Origin: Patiria miniata
Lineage: Eukaryota; Echinodermata; Asteroidea; Valvatida; Asterinidae
NCBI RefSeq assembly: GCF_015706575.1
Contig: NW_024037076.1
Location: 4,374,777-4,438,776, forward strand
Length of the DNA stretch: 64,000 nt
Reading direction: 5' to 3'
The position numbers and the translations under genes were made by a program. Shown here piece by piece: positions 62,830 to 64,000 of the stretch. The notes beneath the pieces are model-generated. The model did not search any database. It was not told where the DNA came from and saw only the letters and a program-made list of their open reading frames with translations. Each line of letters opens with the position of its first letter. The first letter of the stretch is position 1.

Positions 62830-64000
62830 TTTAAACAAAATCATTTGTTGTACTGGAAATGTTAAATTTTCGTGATCCTTTGTTCTGACATAAAATTATT
62901 CATAACTTAACTAATGAAATAGTGTCTAATGAAATAGTTGTCGGCCTGACCACTCTGCGTTTGTAACTCAACAAACGCCTTAACCTCTAGTTCAATACTC
63001 AATTTGCCCGGCTATTCAATACTATTTCCCCGCTGGTCACGAATTTCAAAGGCGATCACGGATGCATAATTAATTTTATCGCGTGCTCTGCCAGTTTTTT
63101 TAATATATTTTTGAGGGGGGGGGAGAATTAAATTGAATAACCTCAGGTATTTTAGGCGGTTCCCAACTTGATGACCTCGTGTTTGTTTGGGTTGAATTGT
63201 CCCCAACTTTGCCAGGGCTGCTTACAAAATCTATGGCCTCGAAACTTGCCTTGTTGCATTCAAATAGTTTTGTTCGTAAAAGGGACTGCGTCGTACACGC
63301 GCACGCACCACCGATTACTAGCGCCCATTGGCTTAAAACCCCCACTTTGTACGAAATCTACTGCCGCTTCAAATGCAATGCTACTATACTCCGTGCGGTG
63401 GGCGTTGTTTAGGTTGAAATGGACGTCAAACCAACGAACCGGAAAAACCTTTCTTTCGTTTGTAAACCTTGAGTGAAAGGTATAGACCTTTCTGTGCTTG
63501 ATTGGCAAACTGCATTTTTGCCAACCACGGCCTGCAAAACTATGGAAGGTCCAACACAGCAAAAATGAAGAAGAGTTATTACAGATCACCAAAATATTAT
63601 TTGATACTTGAAAATACAACATTTTCAACAAAGTTACAAAATAATTTCCACATCTGCCTTTTTACTATGTGTTGATGGCGTTATGAGGACTTTTTTTGGA
63701 AAAATATGTTGCCAACCACGGCTTCAATTTATGCGCTTACGGCAGCCCATACAAAATGGCGCCAATGTTTACAAACAAAAGAAAGGCCTGTAAGGCTGCC
63801 ATAAGGACATACATTTAACCCGTGGTTAGAGACGGATTTGACCATGAAGAGCAAATTAACACCCACTTTGTGTAGGATAAGAATAAGGCATTTGTATTAG
63901 GTCCTTGGTAGCATTTGTTGGTTATTTCGTATTTTCAACAATCGAATAATGTGTTTGGAAACATGTACAACTGTTCTTTATTTTTGCCACGTTGACCTCC
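62830..64000. other. Duplicate sequence without recognised gene
   Basis: Matches 50100-50538 and 54309-55043. Frames of 60-120 codons here are shared between copies but have no protein-like conservation pattern and overlap on both strands. Confidence 0.5.

Larger units (their letters stand above)
56733..64000. repeat. Right copy of the direct segmental duplication
   Basis: Counterpart of 45748-55043, running out of the window. It carries 57293-58150 and 61730-62525, absent from the left copy, and the hAT-like MITE 60011-60154. Repeat D at 57000-57340 is complete here. Confidence 0.9.

Overview
The window is eukaryotic: spliced genes with GT-AG introns, tRNA-derived SINEs, LINE fragments, many foldback/MITE elements and very little coding sequence. 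The metazoan ENDOG gene, the mix of CR1/L2-like and RTE-like LINE tails, a PIF/Harbinger transposase and a CsRn1-like Ty3/gypsy element, the frequent ACATGT/TACATGTA words and the long C/G runs fit a marine invertebrate, probably a deuterostome (echinoderm, hemichordate or cephalochordate). The sequence alone does not settle the species.

Left part (1-24.5 kb): one large minus-strand gene runs right to left, from a start codon at 24531 out of the window at base 1. Six coding exons join in phase (24.3, 13.1, 10.8, 7.3, 6.4 and 4.4 kb) and encode armadillo-type helical repeats; a seventh exon near 0.5 kb reads as a possible fibronectin III-like strand region. Two internal exons have each been partly multiplied in tandem. 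The 3' half of exon 3 plus its splice donor forms a 91-bp array with 15 donor sites (9.4-10.85 kb). The 5' half of exon 2 plus its splice acceptor forms a decayed array (13.3-15.5 kb). Introns also hold a 124-bp perfect palindrome, mariner-type, TTAA-flanked, MULE-like and hAT-like MITEs, SINEs and LINE tails.

Middle (24.5-30.7 kb): a plus-strand mitochondrial endonuclease G gene (ENDOG), complete in three coding exons, lies head to head with the ARM gene. Its introns and 3' flank are also loaded with foldback elements.

31-45.4 kb is repeat territory: several copies of a TTAA-flanked MITE, a broken Harbinger transposase (34.66-35.29 kb), an apparently whole and very young Ty3/gypsy LTR element of the CsRn1 type on the minus strand (37,207-42,313; 4-bp target duplication), poly-C blocks, and a 5'-truncated, frame-broken CR1/L2-like LINE (43.56-45.37 kb).

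Right part (45.7-64 kb): two direct copies of one segment, about 11 kb apart and only a few percent different (45,748-50,538 plus 54,309 onward; 56,733-57,292 plus 58,151 onward). Each carries a broken tyrosine-recombinase retroelement fossil, a SINE, mariner MITEs and a two-exon open frame beginning with a signal peptide. Large indels separate the copies, including one hAT-like MITE present only in the right copy with its empty site in the left copy. This is either a recent tandem duplication or two haplotypes assembled in line.
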